DNA from: Leptotrichia sp. oral taxon 215 str. W9775
GTDB taxonomy: Bacteria > Fusobacteriota > Fusobacteriia > Fusobacteriales > Leptotrichiaceae
Reading direction: 5' to 3'
Assembly: GCF_000469505.1 (NCBI RefSeq)
Contig: NZ_KI272843.1
Span: forward strand, 1-49,802
Length of the DNA stretch: 49,802 bases
Every line of letters begins with the position of its first letter. Position 1 is the stretch's first letter. The notes under the pieces were generated by a model. It did no database searches, was not told the origin of the DNA, and worked only from the letters and a program-made list of their open reading frames with translations. This document shows, piece after piece, positions 9,361-17,997 of this stretch. A program made the translations under genes and the position numbers.

Positions 9361-11538
9361 ATGAATATAGTCGCACCGGCAGGAAATTATGAAAAATTAG
9401 AGGCGGCAATAAAGGCAGGAGCAAATGAAGTATATTTCGGTCTTAAAGGTTTTGGAGCAAGAAGAAACAACCAGAACCTTAATATAAAGGAAATATTGGA
9501 TGGAATAGATTATGCACATTTAAGAGGGGTTAAGACTCTGCTGACTTTAAATACAATAATGAAGGATGTTGAAATTGATTCGGCATATTATAATATAAGC
9601 AGAATATATGAACATGGAATAGATGCTGTAATAGTACAGGATTTAGGCTTTGTAAAATTTCTTAAGGAAAATTTTCCTAAACTGACAATACATGGAAGTA
9701 CACAAATGACGGTGGCAAATCACGTGGAAGCAAACAAACTGAAAGAGTTGGGACTTAGCAGGGTAGTACTTGCAAGGGAACTGTCATTTGAAGAAATAAA
9801 AAGTATAAGGGAAAAAACTGATATAGAGCTTGAAATATTCGTTTCAGGGTCATTATGTATTGCCTATTCGGGAAACTGTTATATAAGCAGTTTTATAGGA
9901 GGAAGAAGTGGAAATCGTGGACTTTGTGCATATTCCTGCAGGAAAAAGTTTCAGGATGAAGAAGGGAATAAGGCATATTTCTTGAGTCCGAATGATCAGT
10001 TGTTACAAACAGAGGAAATTAATAAACTGAAAGAAATAGGAATTGATGCGATAAAAGTTGAAGGAAGAAAAAAATCAAATGAGTATGTCTACGAAACAGT
10101 AAGCTATTATGACAATATACTGAAGGGAAAACCTAGACCGACTGAAAGTTATAAATTATTTAACAGGGGATATTCAAAAGGATATTTCTATTTAGATAAT
10201 AAACTTATGAATTTTAAATATTCATCAAATTTTGGATATTTTTTGGGAGCGCGAATTGAAAACAGCAATAACTTTAAAATAGATGATGAACTTATTTTAG
10301 GGGATGGAGTTCAGTTTGTAGATGAAGATTTTGAAAAAATTTCAGGAGAATATGTAAGCAGAATAACAATAAGAGGAGAAAAAGTTCAGAAGGCTGAAAG
10401 AAACGATATTGTTTCAATTGGAAAATTGCCTGAAGGGACAAAATATATTTATAAAAATTATTCCAAGGAAATAAATGACAGGATAATTCATAATTTAAAA
10501 GTTTCTAAAAGATTTTCATCTGTTGATGCAGAATTATATGCAGAAAAAGGAAAAGAAATGTTGCTGAAGTTTTCTCTAAATAACTTAAAGGGAGAAAGAA
10601 TATCAGCAATAAAAAAAGGAAATGTAATAACTGAAGATGCCAGAAAAGAAATTACGAAGGAACAGATTGCGGAAAAACTGGGAGAATTAGGAGAAACAGC
10701 ATTTGAACTGGGAAATGTAAAAATAGATTATGACGGAACTTCTTTTATTCCTTTCAGTGAGCTGAAAAATCTAAAGAGGGAATGTATAAAGCAGCTTGAA
10801 ATGGAACTTCTGGAATCATATAAAAGAACAGGAAGTCCAAAAAAGACATATTCATTTAGTAATGAAAAAATAGAAAAAGAACCCCTGTTTTCAGCACTTG
10901 TTTCAAATAAGGAACAGGAAAAGGCATGCCGTGAAGCAGGGATAACTAAAATTTATTATAAGCAGTATGATGTGGCAAAGGAAAAAAATCTGGATAAAAC
11001 AGATAAAATAAAACTAGATACAAACCTTGCATCAAATCTGTATCAGGTTGTGATGGGGGAAAAAAATGGATTAAAAGGTCAGTCACTTGACTGGAATCTG
11101 AATGTATACAATAACTATACATTAGATCTGTTTTCAGAATTTGATAATCTTGAAACTGTATTTTTGTCGCCTGAACTGAATTATAAGCAGTTTAAAAATA
11201 TAAAGTCTGATAAAATAAAAAAAGGAATGGTAATATACGGATATTTGAAGGGAATGTACATTGAGCATAAAATATTTGATAAAGAGTATAAGGAGCTCAA
11301 GGGGGATCATTATGACAGATATAAAGTGCTGAAAAATGATCTGGATAATATTGAACTTTATCTGGATAAGCCTATGAATCTGATTCCAAAACTGGATTTA
11401 ATTAGGGAATTTAATTTCGATGAACTGAGAATGGATTTTACATTTGAAACACCTCAGGAGGTAAAGAAAATCATAGGAAGTCTGAAAACAAAAAAAGGAA
11501 ATTATAATCCTTATTCATTTGAAAGAGGAGTATTCTAA
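9361..11538 (+). CDS. U32 family protein with C-terminal extension, RlhA-like
   Basis: A 725-residue U32 protein. The N-terminal half carries the family motifs: IVAPAGNYEKLEAAIKAGA, the signature EIFVSGSLCIAYSGNCYIS and the Cys cluster NRGLCAYSCRKKF. The C-terminal half is a long extension like the DUF3656-containing members (E. coli RlhA/YdcP, which hydroxylates 23S rRNA C2501). The product is thus more likely an RNA hydroxylation enzyme than a peptidase; this is inferred from domain layout. It differs clearly from the 425-residue U32 protein at 3875. The ATG has AGGAG 6 bp upstream, and its leader abuts the MITE-like repeat, which may carry or disturb its promoter. Confidence 0.82.
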   Translation: MNIVAPAGNYEKLEAAIKAGANEVYFGLKGFGARRNNQNLNIKEILDGIDYAHLRGVKTLLTLNTIMKDVEIDSAYYNISRIYEHGIDAVIVQDLGFVKFLKENFPKLTIHGSTQMTVANHVEANKLKELGLSRVVLARELSFEEIKSIREKTDIELEIFVSGSLCIAYSGNCYISSFIGGRSGNRGLCAYSCRKKFQDEEGNKAYFLSPNDQLLQTEEINKLKEIGIDAIKVEGRKKSNEYVYETVSYYDNILKGKPRPTESYKLFNRGYSKGYFYLDNKLMNFKYSSNFGYFLGARIENSNNFKIDDELILGDGVQFVDEDFEKISGEYVSRITIRGEKVQKAERNDIVSIGKLPEGTKYIYKNYSKEINDRIIHNLKVSKRFSSVDAELYAEKGKEMLLKFSLNNLKGERISAIKKGNVITEDARKEITKEQIAEKLGELGETAFELGNVKIDYDGTSFIPFSELKNLKRECIKQLEMELLESYKRTGSPKKTYSFSNEKIEKEPLFSALVSNKEQEKACREAGITKIYYKQYDVAKEKNLDKTDKIKLDTNLASNLYQVVMGEKNGLKGQSLDWNLNVYNNYTLDLFSEFDNLETVFLSPELNYKQFKNIKSDKIKKGMVIYGYLKGMYIEHKIFDKEYKELKGDHYDRYKVLKNDLDNIELYLDKPMNLIPKLDLIREFNFDELRMDFTFETPQEVKKIIGSLKTKKGNYNPYSFERGVF

Positions 11539-11561
11539 TACATGAAAAGAGGTTATATGAA

Positions 11562-12623
11562 TTGGAAACTATAAAAAATAAAGGATATGTGGAAAAGCTG
11601 TATGTACTGCTTGGAGCATCAATTTTTATTCATTATGCTTTATTAGTGCTTGTATCTCTTGTAATACTGACAGAGATTTTTGTATCTGGAGAGTATAAGA
11701 AAATTTTAAAAAACAAATCTTTGATGATTGTGGAAGCAGTTTTAGGATTTTCAATAATAATGTCAATAATATACAAAAATTATTATGGACTGATAGCAGT
11801 TCCAATTTTACTTTGCCTTATGGTTGGAAGATATTATACCCTTATAATTGATGATAACTTTAAAAAAAATAATTTGGAACTTATTGCCAAATTTTCAGCA
11901 GTGGCATTTTTTATAAGTATAGTGGAATATTTTGTAACAAAAAGCAGGGCAGGATATTTTGCCTATCTGAATCCAAATTATCTTGGAAGTATAATGATGC
12001 TTGCGGCAATAATAAATCTGTACTTCTTTTTTGAAAAAAAATCAAAAATAAACTTTGCCGTATTTATTTTAAATATAATAACATTACTTTTATCAGGGTC
12101 TAGAACGGCTTTAGCGGCAGTAGTGGCAGGAATACTCGTATTATTTTATTTTTATCTGAAAAAGAAATATTTTATTGGATGTATCTGTTTATTTATAGGA
12201 TATATTACAGGAGTATATTTTGGAAGGGTGCCATTTTTAAGACTTGACAGTTTGGGGGAATATTTTAAGTTAAGAAAGGACATAATTAAAATAGCCTTCA
12301 GAATTTTTAAAAAGACAAATCTATTATATGGACATGGGAATTTTTATTACTACAAATATACTAATTATGTGTATCCTCATTCGCATAATGTTCTTATGGA
12401 ATCACTTTTAAGTTATGGATTATTAGGAACAGCCGCATTAGCAGGAGTATTTTTAAAATATTTATATGAAGTAATGAAGGGAAATAAAAGAAACACATTG
12501 AAAATAGCTCTGCTTATAGGAACAGTAGTACACAATTCAGCAGATTTCACTATTTTCTGGATACAGACAGTTCTACTTTTTATACTGGCTTTTTCCTATA
12601 ATGAAGATAGAATAGTAAATTAA
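11562..12623 (+). CDS. O-antigen ligase/polymerase-like polytopic membrane protein
   Basis: A 353-residue protein with about ten hydrophobic segments. Near residue 268 it has a Wzy_C/WaaL-like motif (YPHSHNVLMESLLSYGLLG), and before it an exposed loop with Arg/Lys (RLDSLGEYFKLRKD) and YGHGNFYYY. In the O-antigen ligase/polymerase family the conserved His-containing periplasmic loop joins or polymerises lipid-linked glycans. The start is TTG 11562 with AGAGG about 9 bp upstream; the ATGs nearby are in other frames and reach stops quickly. It follows the U32 gene by 23 bp and ends at a bidirectional terminator. No glycosyltransferases adjoin it, so the substrate is unknown. Confidence 0.72.
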   Translation: METIKNKGYVEKLYVLLGASIFIHYALLVLVSLVILTEIFVSGEYKKILKNKSLMIVEAVLGFSIIMSIIYKNYYGLIAVPILLCLMVGRYYTLIIDDNFKKNNLELIAKFSAVAFFISIVEYFVTKSRAGYFAYLNPNYLGSIMMLAAIINLYFFFEKKSKINFAVFILNIITLLLSGSRTALAAVVAGILVLFYFYLKKKYFIGCICLFIGYITGVYFGRVPFLRLDSLGEYFKLRKDIIKIAFRIFKKTNLLYGHGNFYYYKYTNYVYPHSHNVLMESLLSYGLLGTAALAGVFLKYLYEVMKGNKRNTLKIALLIGTVVHNSADFTIFWIQTVLLFILAFSYNEDRIVN

Positions 12624-12667
12624 TGAGTATTTTAAAATGAAAGATAATAAATTTTTAAAGATAGACT

Positions 12668-12707
12668 AAAAAACACAGTACTGACTCAAATTCAGACTGT
12701 GTTTTTT
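12668..12707. terminator. Bidirectional terminator
   Basis: A hairpin flanked by A and T runs: AAAAAACACAGT (12668-12679) pairs with ACTGTGTTTTTT (12696-12707), with an inner CTGA/TCAG stem and one bulged A. The A run on one side and T run on the other let it serve both converging genes (12623 + and 12753 -). Confidence 0.88.
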
Positions 12708-12752
12708 CTAATATTCATATCTTATTTTTAAATATTATAATTAATAAACCTT

Positions 12753-13115
12753 TTAGTCTATAAATAATAAATTTACAACTTTTTCAAGATAAGGTATTTT
12801 AAATTCTTTTTCTACAAGAGCAGATATTGCCGCAATTATTTGGAAAATTGACAATATAGCTGTAAAAATTAAGAATACAAAAGTTCCTAGAACAACTACA
12901 ATGTTTAGTGCAAGTGCAACTACAGTAACAACACTAAGTGCCAAAGTTTGTTTTGCATAATTTCTTACAAAATCATTTTCACCTTCTAAAATTAATGCTA
13001 CTATTGGTACTATAAGATTTATTCCTGGCAGGAAATAAGAAAGATTAATTAAAAATGCGGCCGCATTGGCTCTTAATCCTGCGATAGATCTTTGTTCTTT
13101 AATATTTGAGTTCAT
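12753..13115 (-). CDS. DUF4870-type small membrane protein
   Basis: A 120-residue protein with three or four hydrophobic segments; the sequence AAAFLINLSYFLPGINLIVP followed by FVRNYAKQTLALS matches the DUF4870/Tic20-like family (membrane proteins of unknown function with an F(V/I)R.(H/Y)A(K/R)QAL motif). It is the only gene on the - strand here. A GGAGG SD (complement of 13125-13129) lies 9 bp before the ATG. It is transcribed divergently from holA and convergently with the polymerase-like gene. Function is unknown. Confidence 0.78.
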   Translation of the reverse strand: MNSNIKEQRSIAGLRANAAAFLINLSYFLPGINLIVPIVALILEGENDFVRNYAKQTLALSVVTVVALALNIVVVLGTFVFLIFTAILSIFQIIAAISALVEKEFKIPYLEKVVNLLFID

Positions 13116-13153
13116 ATGTCATAACCTCCGATTCTATATGATTTATTTTTTAA

Positions 13154-13182
13154 ATTTTATCACAAAAAAAGTAAAAAATCAA
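13154..13182 (-). promoter_or_regulatory. Promoter of the DUF4870-type gene
   Basis: On the - strand: -35 TTGATT (complement of 13177-13182), 17-nt spacer, -10 TAAAAT (complement of 13154-13159) with an extended TG one base upstream. It overlaps the divergent holA promoter region. Confidence 0.5.
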
Positions 13183-13183
13183 A

Positions 13184-13212
13184 TTGAAATAAATGGCTAA
13201 AGAGAGTATACT
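13184..13212 (+). promoter_or_regulatory. Promoter of holA operon
   Basis: -35 TTGAAA (13184-13189), 17-nt spacer, -10 TATACT (13207-13212), about 41 bp ahead of the holA start. It probably drives holA and the ECF genes behind it. Confidence 0.55.
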
Positions 13213-13252
13213 GTTACTATAAGAAAATAAAAAAGCGATAAAAAGGAGAAAT

Positions 13253-14236
13253 ATGATATATTTTATCGGTGGACTGCAAAATAGGGAATTTAAATATTTT
13301 GATACTTTAAAGAAAATAAGAGAGGAAAATCCTGGAATTACAGAGAGTTTTTTTGATGCAGATATAAAAGAGGAAGAAAAATTCCTTGAAAAGATAAGTT
13401 TTAATTCGATTTTTTCAGCAGAAGAGCTTGTTGTACTAAAAAGAGCGGAAAAACTGAAGGATTTAGAGAAAACACTTTCCTATATAACGGAACTTGACTT
13501 AAATAAAAAGGAAGTAGTGATTGACTATGGAAGGGAAGATGGAAAAATCCCTGCTAAATTAAATAAAAAGCTGGAGTCATTAAAAAAAGAAAAGAAACTG
13601 GAAGTTTTTCTGTTTTTAAAGGAAGATGACAAGGATATAAAAAAATATATTCAGGAAGAACTTGAAATTTCACAATTTGAAGCAGATACTCTACTGGAAA
13701 TGATAGGGAAAAATCCTTTTAAGGTGAGAAATGAAGTCGATAAAATAAAGGTTTACCTTAATGGAGAAAAATTTGAAATTGGTAAAATTAGAAATATAGT
13801 ATCTGTTCAAAAGGAATACAGAATATATGAAATGACAGAAAATATATTTTCAGGAAAAGCTCAGGAAGTTATTGATTATCTTGAAACAACGAAGGAATAT
13901 ATGGGGATACTTTATCAGCTTTACAATGAACTTGAAATAATGTATAAGCTTAGCAGCTTAAAGGAATCAGGAAGAAACATTTCAAGCCAGTATAATGCAT
14001 TTAAAGCTCAGTTTGAAGAAATAAAGGAAGTTTTTAAGTCAAATGGCAGAATACCTAACTACTACTCTGTTTTTAAGAAAATAGAAAAATTAAGAAAGTA
14101 TTCCAACAGAAATTTAAAAAAGCTTGTTTTTCGATGCTGGGAAATTGAGAAGGATATAAAAACTGGAAAAATGGCAATGGAAACAGGAGTTGAGCTTTTA
14201 ATAATGGAGATAGTAAGCTGTTATGGCAAAAAGTAA
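13253..14236 (+). CDS. holA: DNA polymerase III subunit delta
   Basis: Clamp-loader delta subunit, which opens the sliding clamp. The 327-residue length and the family pattern fit: an N-terminal YFIGGLQNREFKYF segment in place of the usual Y.l.G.e, the VVLKRAEKL strand, a central FLFLKEDDKDIKKYI region, then MIGKNPFKVRNEVDKIKVYL and a C-terminal helical collar domain ending in a lysine-rich ELLIMEI region. Divergence is high, as is usual for delta. SD AAGGAG precedes the ATG. The window thus holds two clamp-loader genes (dnaX, holA) at separate loci. Confidence 0.85.
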   Translation: MIYFIGGLQNREFKYFDTLKKIREENPGITESFFDADIKEEEKFLEKISFNSIFSAEELVVLKRAEKLKDLEKTLSYITELDLNKKEVVIDYGREDGKIPAKLNKKLESLKKEKKLEVFLFLKEDDKDIKKYIQEELEISQFEADTLLEMIGKNPFKVRNEVDKIKVYLNGEKFEIGKIRNIVSVQKEYRIYEMTENIFSGKAQEVIDYLETTKEYMGILYQLYNELEIMYKLSSLKESGRNISSQYNAFKAQFEEIKEVFKSNGRIPNYYSVFKKIEKLRKYSNRNLKKLVFRCWEIEKDIKTGKMAMETGVELLIMEIVSCYGKK

Positions 14237-14265
14237 AAAAATTATAAAAACTGATAGAAGGGAGA

Positions 14266-15747
14266 GTGGTTGTAATTTCCGGAATTATTGAATTCAGAAA
14301 TGTGAGTTATTCAAAAAATAATAATATGATACTGGAAAATATATCCTTTTCCCTGAAAAAAAATAAATATAATGTTATTATTGGAAAAAATGGAAGTGGG
14401 AAATCCACAATTTTAAAACTGATTGTAGGACTTGAAAAAATAAGTGGAGGACAGATTTTTATAGATAATGAGGAACTTGTTTATAAAAGGGATGAGCTTT
14501 ATAAAATCAGGAAAAAGACAGGGATTGTTTTTCAGGAGTCAAATGAACATATAATTGGAGAAACAGTAGCTGAGAGTTTAATTTTTGGGATGGAAAATAA
14601 TAGGATTCCTTTGGAGAAAATGAAGGAAAATATGACAAAATACGTAAAATTATTTCAGCTTGAGAATATAATAGATAAAAAAACTGTAAATCTTTCAGGA
14701 GGGGAAAAACAGAAGGTAGCCCTTGCAGGAGCAGTTATAACAGAGCCTGAGATTATACTGCTTGATGAAGTTACAGAAATGTGGGATAAGGTAACGAAGG
14801 ACAAAATGAATGGAATTATAGAAGAGTTTCTGAAAGATGGGAAAACAGTAGTTTCAGTAACTCATAATCTGGAGGAGATAAAGAGAAGCGATAATATTGT
14901 CTTTATAACTGAAGAAGGAAAAATCGTAACGGGAAAATCAGAAGAAGTAAATAAGATAATTGAAAAAAAAGAAAATACAGAAATAAACCATGAAGTGATA
15001 TCGGAATATTCTGCTGATTTGACAAAAATGTCCTTAAAGGAAGAAGAAATTAAGGTAAAAATTAAGGATATAAGTTATTATTATGAAAAGGAAAGAAAAA
15101 TAATAGACAGTTTTTCAGTTAATATTCCAAAAGATAGTATAACTGCAATTACAGGAAAATCAGGAACTGGAAAAACAACATTAATAGAGATAATATCGGG
15201 ATTGGCATTTTTGGGAGAAAATTTTTCAGGGGAAATTGGGTATAATTTCAGGAATGAAAATAAAGAAAAGGAAGATGAAAAATTACTTCTATATAAAAAT
15301 ATTTCAGAAAGAGAACTGTATGAAATAAGAAAAAGAATGGGAATAGTATTTCAGAATACTGGTGAACAGTTTTTCTCAGGAACAGTTTTGGAAGAACTGG
15401 AATATAACATAACAAAAAAATATAAAATAAAAAATAGAAAATCAAAGGAATTAAATGATAAAATAAAAGAAATAGCAGAATTGTTCGGATATGATGAAAA
15501 GTTTCTTATGAAGTCGCCATTTGTACTTTCAGGAGGAGAGAAAAAGATGCTGGGATTAGCGCTTGCAGTATGTCTGGAGCCTGAAATACTTATATTGGAT
15601 GAACCAACAGGAGCGCTTGACTACAATATGACAATAAAATTTATGCAAATAGTGGAAAAAACGAAAAAAAATGGAACAACCGTAATTCTTGTAACACATG
15701 ATGAAAATATAGTAAAACAGTATTCAGACTATATTTTAAAGATGTAG
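14266..15747 (+). CDS. ECF transporter double ATPase (fused EcfA1-EcfA2)
   Basis: A 493-residue protein with two ABC ATPase domains, as in fused energising modules of energy-coupling-factor vitamin/metal importers. Domain 1 (about 1-225): Walker A GKNGSGKST, signature LSGGEKQKVALAGA, Walker B ILLDEVTEM. Domain 2 (about 255-493): Walker A GKSGTGKTT, signature LSGGEKKMLGLALA, Walker B ILILDEPTGALD. The EcfT gene follows 57 bp later. The start is uncertain: GTG 14266 lies only 1 bp from SD AAGGGAG (14258-14264), while the next well-spaced in-frame codon is ATT 14275. No substrate-binding S component adjoins it. Confidence 0.88.
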   Translation: MVVISGIIEFRNVSYSKNNNMILENISFSLKKNKYNVIIGKNGSGKSTILKLIVGLEKISGGQIFIDNEELVYKRDELYKIRKKTGIVFQESNEHIIGETVAESLIFGMENNRIPLEKMKENMTKYVKLFQLENIIDKKTVNLSGGEKQKVALAGAVITEPEIILLDEVTEMWDKVTKDKMNGIIEEFLKDGKTVVSVTHNLEEIKRSDNIVFITEEGKIVTGKSEEVNKIIEKKENTEINHEVISEYSADLTKMSLKEEEIKVKIKDISYYYEKERKIIDSFSVNIPKDSITAITGKSGTGKTTLIEIISGLAFLGENFSGEIGYNFRNENKEKEDEKLLLYKNISERELYEIRKRMGIVFQNTGEQFFSGTVLEELEYNITKKYKIKNRKSKELNDKIKEIAELFGYDEKFLMKSPFVLSGGEKKMLGLALAVCLEPEILILDEPTGALDYNMTIKFMQIVEKTKKNGTTVILVTHDENIVKQYSDYILKM

Positions 15748-15804
15748 TTTAAAGAGTAGGGATAAAAAAGATTTATTAAAAATAATACTGAATTGGAGAA
15801 GAAA

Positions 15805-16608
15805 ATGGGCAATATATCATTTACACAGGGAATTTATAATCCTTCAGATTCCTTTTTACATAAACTGGATCCGAGGAGTAAAATAATAGGCTCTTTAATG
15901 CTGATAATTTCAGTACTGTCAGGTTCTTTTTTTTCATTCGAAGCTTCATTTAAAGGATATTTTTTAATTTCTGTATTCCTTTTTGTGGAAATGATTATAT
16001 CAAAAATAAGTTTTACAGGAATTATAAAAAAAATAAAAATATATTTGAGTATGGGATTTATCCTGATGATTTTTAATATTTTTTTTATGAAAAGCGGATT
16101 GCTTCTGTTAGATTTAAAAATTTTAAAAATTTATGATACTCCTGTACTGATTTCAATGAATGTAATGTGCCAGATATTTCTTCTTACATTAATAGTCGAA
16201 ATTTTCACATCAACTACAAGTACAAATGAAATAATGAAGGGATTAAACTATCTGACAGGGAAAAAGGGGAAAAATACCGAAATGAGCCTAGTTTATACTT
16301 TTTCTGTTTATTTTCTTCCTATTGTATATGAAGAATTTAGAAAAATAATAAAAATACAGAAGAGTAGAGGAAATTTTTCAAAAATATCAGTGAAAAATTT
16401 TAAGGAATTTTTTCTTATTATAGTTCCTTTATTTAGACTGACTATTGAAAAAGTAAATAGGACTGCAGAAATAATGACAGTAAAAAATTTTATTATAAAT
16501 GGAGAAATAATTGAATTTAAGGCGTTAAAATGGAGCTTGAAAGATACATTTTATATAATTTTTGTGATTTTATTTGTTATATTTTATATTTTTCTGTTCT
16601 ATTTTTAG
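15805..16608 (+). CDS. ECF transporter transmembrane protein EcfT
   Basis: A 267-residue polytopic protein that couples the ATPases to S components. The N-terminal GIYNPSDSFLHKLDPRSKII is the EcfT signature (DPR.K), and the coupling-helix region near residue 185 (KIQKSRGNF) carries the conserved xRG motif; a second ARG-type motif is seen only in altered form (VNRTAEIM). Membrane helices lie around residues 30-50, 55-75, 85-105, 115-140 and at the C-terminus. The start is ATG 15805, six bases after GGAG; an in-frame TTG 12 bp upstream overlaps the SD. No S component adjoins; the HepT/Gx-type gene at 22953 is one candidate partner elsewhere. Confidence 0.88.
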   Translation: MGNISFTQGIYNPSDSFLHKLDPRSKIIGSLMLIISVLSGSFFSFEASFKGYFLISVFLFVEMIISKISFTGIIKKIKIYLSMGFILMIFNIFFMKSGLLLLDLKILKIYDTPVLISMNVMCQIFLLTLIVEIFTSTTSTNEIMKGLNYLTGKKGKNTEMSLVYTFSVYFLPIVYEEFRKIIKIQKSRGNFSKISVKNFKEFFLIIVPLFRLTIEKVNRTAEIMTVKNFIINGEIIEFKALKWSLKDTFYIIFVILFVIFYIFLFYF

Positions 16609-16615
16609 AATTTTG

Positions 16616-16624
16616 TGGTATAAT
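16616..16624 (+). promoter_or_regulatory. Extended -10 promoter of the rnf operon
   Basis: TGGTATAAT (16616-16624) is a textbook TGn-extended -10. No good -35 is present 17 bp upstream. The surrounding 13-mer TTGTGGTATAATT also occurs at the metal-island promoter. It lies about 67 bp ahead of rnfC. Confidence 0.6.
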
Positions 16625-16690
16625 TTTAACAATGAAATAAAAAATTCAAAATAGAATTTGTTACATCGTTTTAGGAGGAGAGAGAGAATT

Positions 16691-17995
16691 ATGAACTTGA
16701 TAAGTGGAATTGGTAAAATCAGGCTCAATGGAAAAAAGGGATTGACAAAGAATAAAGAGATTGTCACTATACCTGAGCCACCAATGATTTATATACCTCT
16801 AATCATTGGTTCTTCAACTGCATTTGATGTACATGTGCAGGAAGGAGATCATGTCTGTAAGGGAACAAAGCTTGCTACAAGAACAGACATGTATGTACCC
16901 ATTTACAGTCCTGTTTCAGGAACAGTAAAGGGAATAGAGAAAAGAATGCATATATCAGGAAAGGTACAAAATCATCTTTTAATCGAAAATGATTTTAAAA
17001 ATGAAGAAGTTGTGCCATTTTCTTATGAAAATCCAGATGAACTTTCGGCAGAAGAACTGGTGGCTGCAATAAAGGAAATTGGAGTACTGGGATTAGGAGG
17101 TTCGGGATTTCCTACATACATTAAGTATGAAAATGCAAAAAATATCGATACTGTATTGATAAATGCAGTAGAATGTGAACCTTATCTTACTTCAGATTAT
17201 AAAATAATGGAAAAACATGCTAAAGAACTTATAGACGGTACTCATTTTTTAATGAAGGCCGGTCATGCTAAAAAAGGAGTAATTGCAATAAAAGTTGTAA
17301 ATGACAAACTTGCAAAGAAACTTCAGGAAGCAACAGAAGGATACCAGAATATAGAAGTGGTTACAGTACCTGATGCTTATCCGATGGGATGGGAAAGAGT
17401 TCTTATAAGGGAACTTTTCAAGAAAGAATATGACAGATTCCCAGGAGAAATTGGAATAATAGTAAATAATGCCACTACAGCAATCTATCTTTCAGAAGCA
17501 CTGAGAGATAAAAAGCCTATAACTCACAGAATAGTTACAATATCAGGAGAAGGAGTAAAAAATCCTGAAAATGTGTATGTTCCAATAGGTACATCAGTAG
17601 ATTATATAATAGAAAAAATAGGTGGATATACTGAAAATATAAATGAAATGTTTGTATTAGGTGGAGGGCCTATGATGGGTAAATCCATTGCAAACGATAC
17701 TTTTGTAGTAACTACTTACAGTAACTCGATAACTGTACTGCCTAAAGTAGTTGAAGAGGAACTTCCTTGTCTGAGATGCGGACTTTGTGTTGAACATTGC
17801 CCAGCAAAAATACAGCCTGTACAAATTATGAATCTTGAAAAACAGAAAAATACAGAGGGTGTAATAGCAGCCTGTGCTGACAGATGTATCACATGTGGAT
17901 TGTGTACATATATCTGTCCTTCTAAAATAGAAGTTACTGACTGGGTCGGAAAAGCTAAAACAAGAGTAGCTAATGCACGAAAGGCGGGAAAATAA
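16691..17995 (+). CDS. rnfC: Rnf complex subunit RnfC
   Basis: Soluble NADH/NAD-binding subunit of the Rnf ferredoxin:NAD oxidoreductase, which couples electron flow to Na+ or H+ export. It has a biotin/lipoyl-like N-terminal region, the nucleotide/flavin loop GLGGSGFPT (135-142), and two [4Fe-4S] motifs near the C-terminus: C360, C363, C366, C370 and C399, C402, C405, C409. It is 434 residues from ATG 16691, preceded by a strong AGGAGGAG; the frame is open further upstream, but a start there would swallow this SD. First gene of rnfCDGEAB, with rnfD two bases downstream. Confidence 0.96.
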   Translation: MNLISGIGKIRLNGKKGLTKNKEIVTIPEPPMIYIPLIIGSSTAFDVHVQEGDHVCKGTKLATRTDMYVPIYSPVSGTVKGIEKRMHISGKVQNHLLIENDFKNEEVVPFSYENPDELSAEELVAAIKEIGVLGLGGSGFPTYIKYENAKNIDTVLINAVECEPYLTSDYKIMEKHAKELIDGTHFLMKAGHAKKGVIAIKVVNDKLAKKLQEATEGYQNIEVVTVPDAYPMGWERVLIRELFKKEYDRFPGEIGIIVNNATTAIYLSEALRDKKPITHRIVTISGEGVKNPENVYVPIGTSVDYIIEKIGGYTENINEMFVLGGGPMMGKSIANDTFVVTTYSNSITVLPKVVEEELPCLRCGLCVEHCPAKIQPVQIMNLEKQKNTEGVIAACADRCITCGLCTYICPSKIEVTDWVGKAKTRVANARKAGK

Positions 17996-17997
17996 GT

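Noticed and set aside
11542..11574. Ten-codon ORF ahead of the polymerase-like gene, a possible leader peptide
   Set aside because: No clear SD and no attenuator structure around it; it simply shares the region with the SD of the TTG-started gene.
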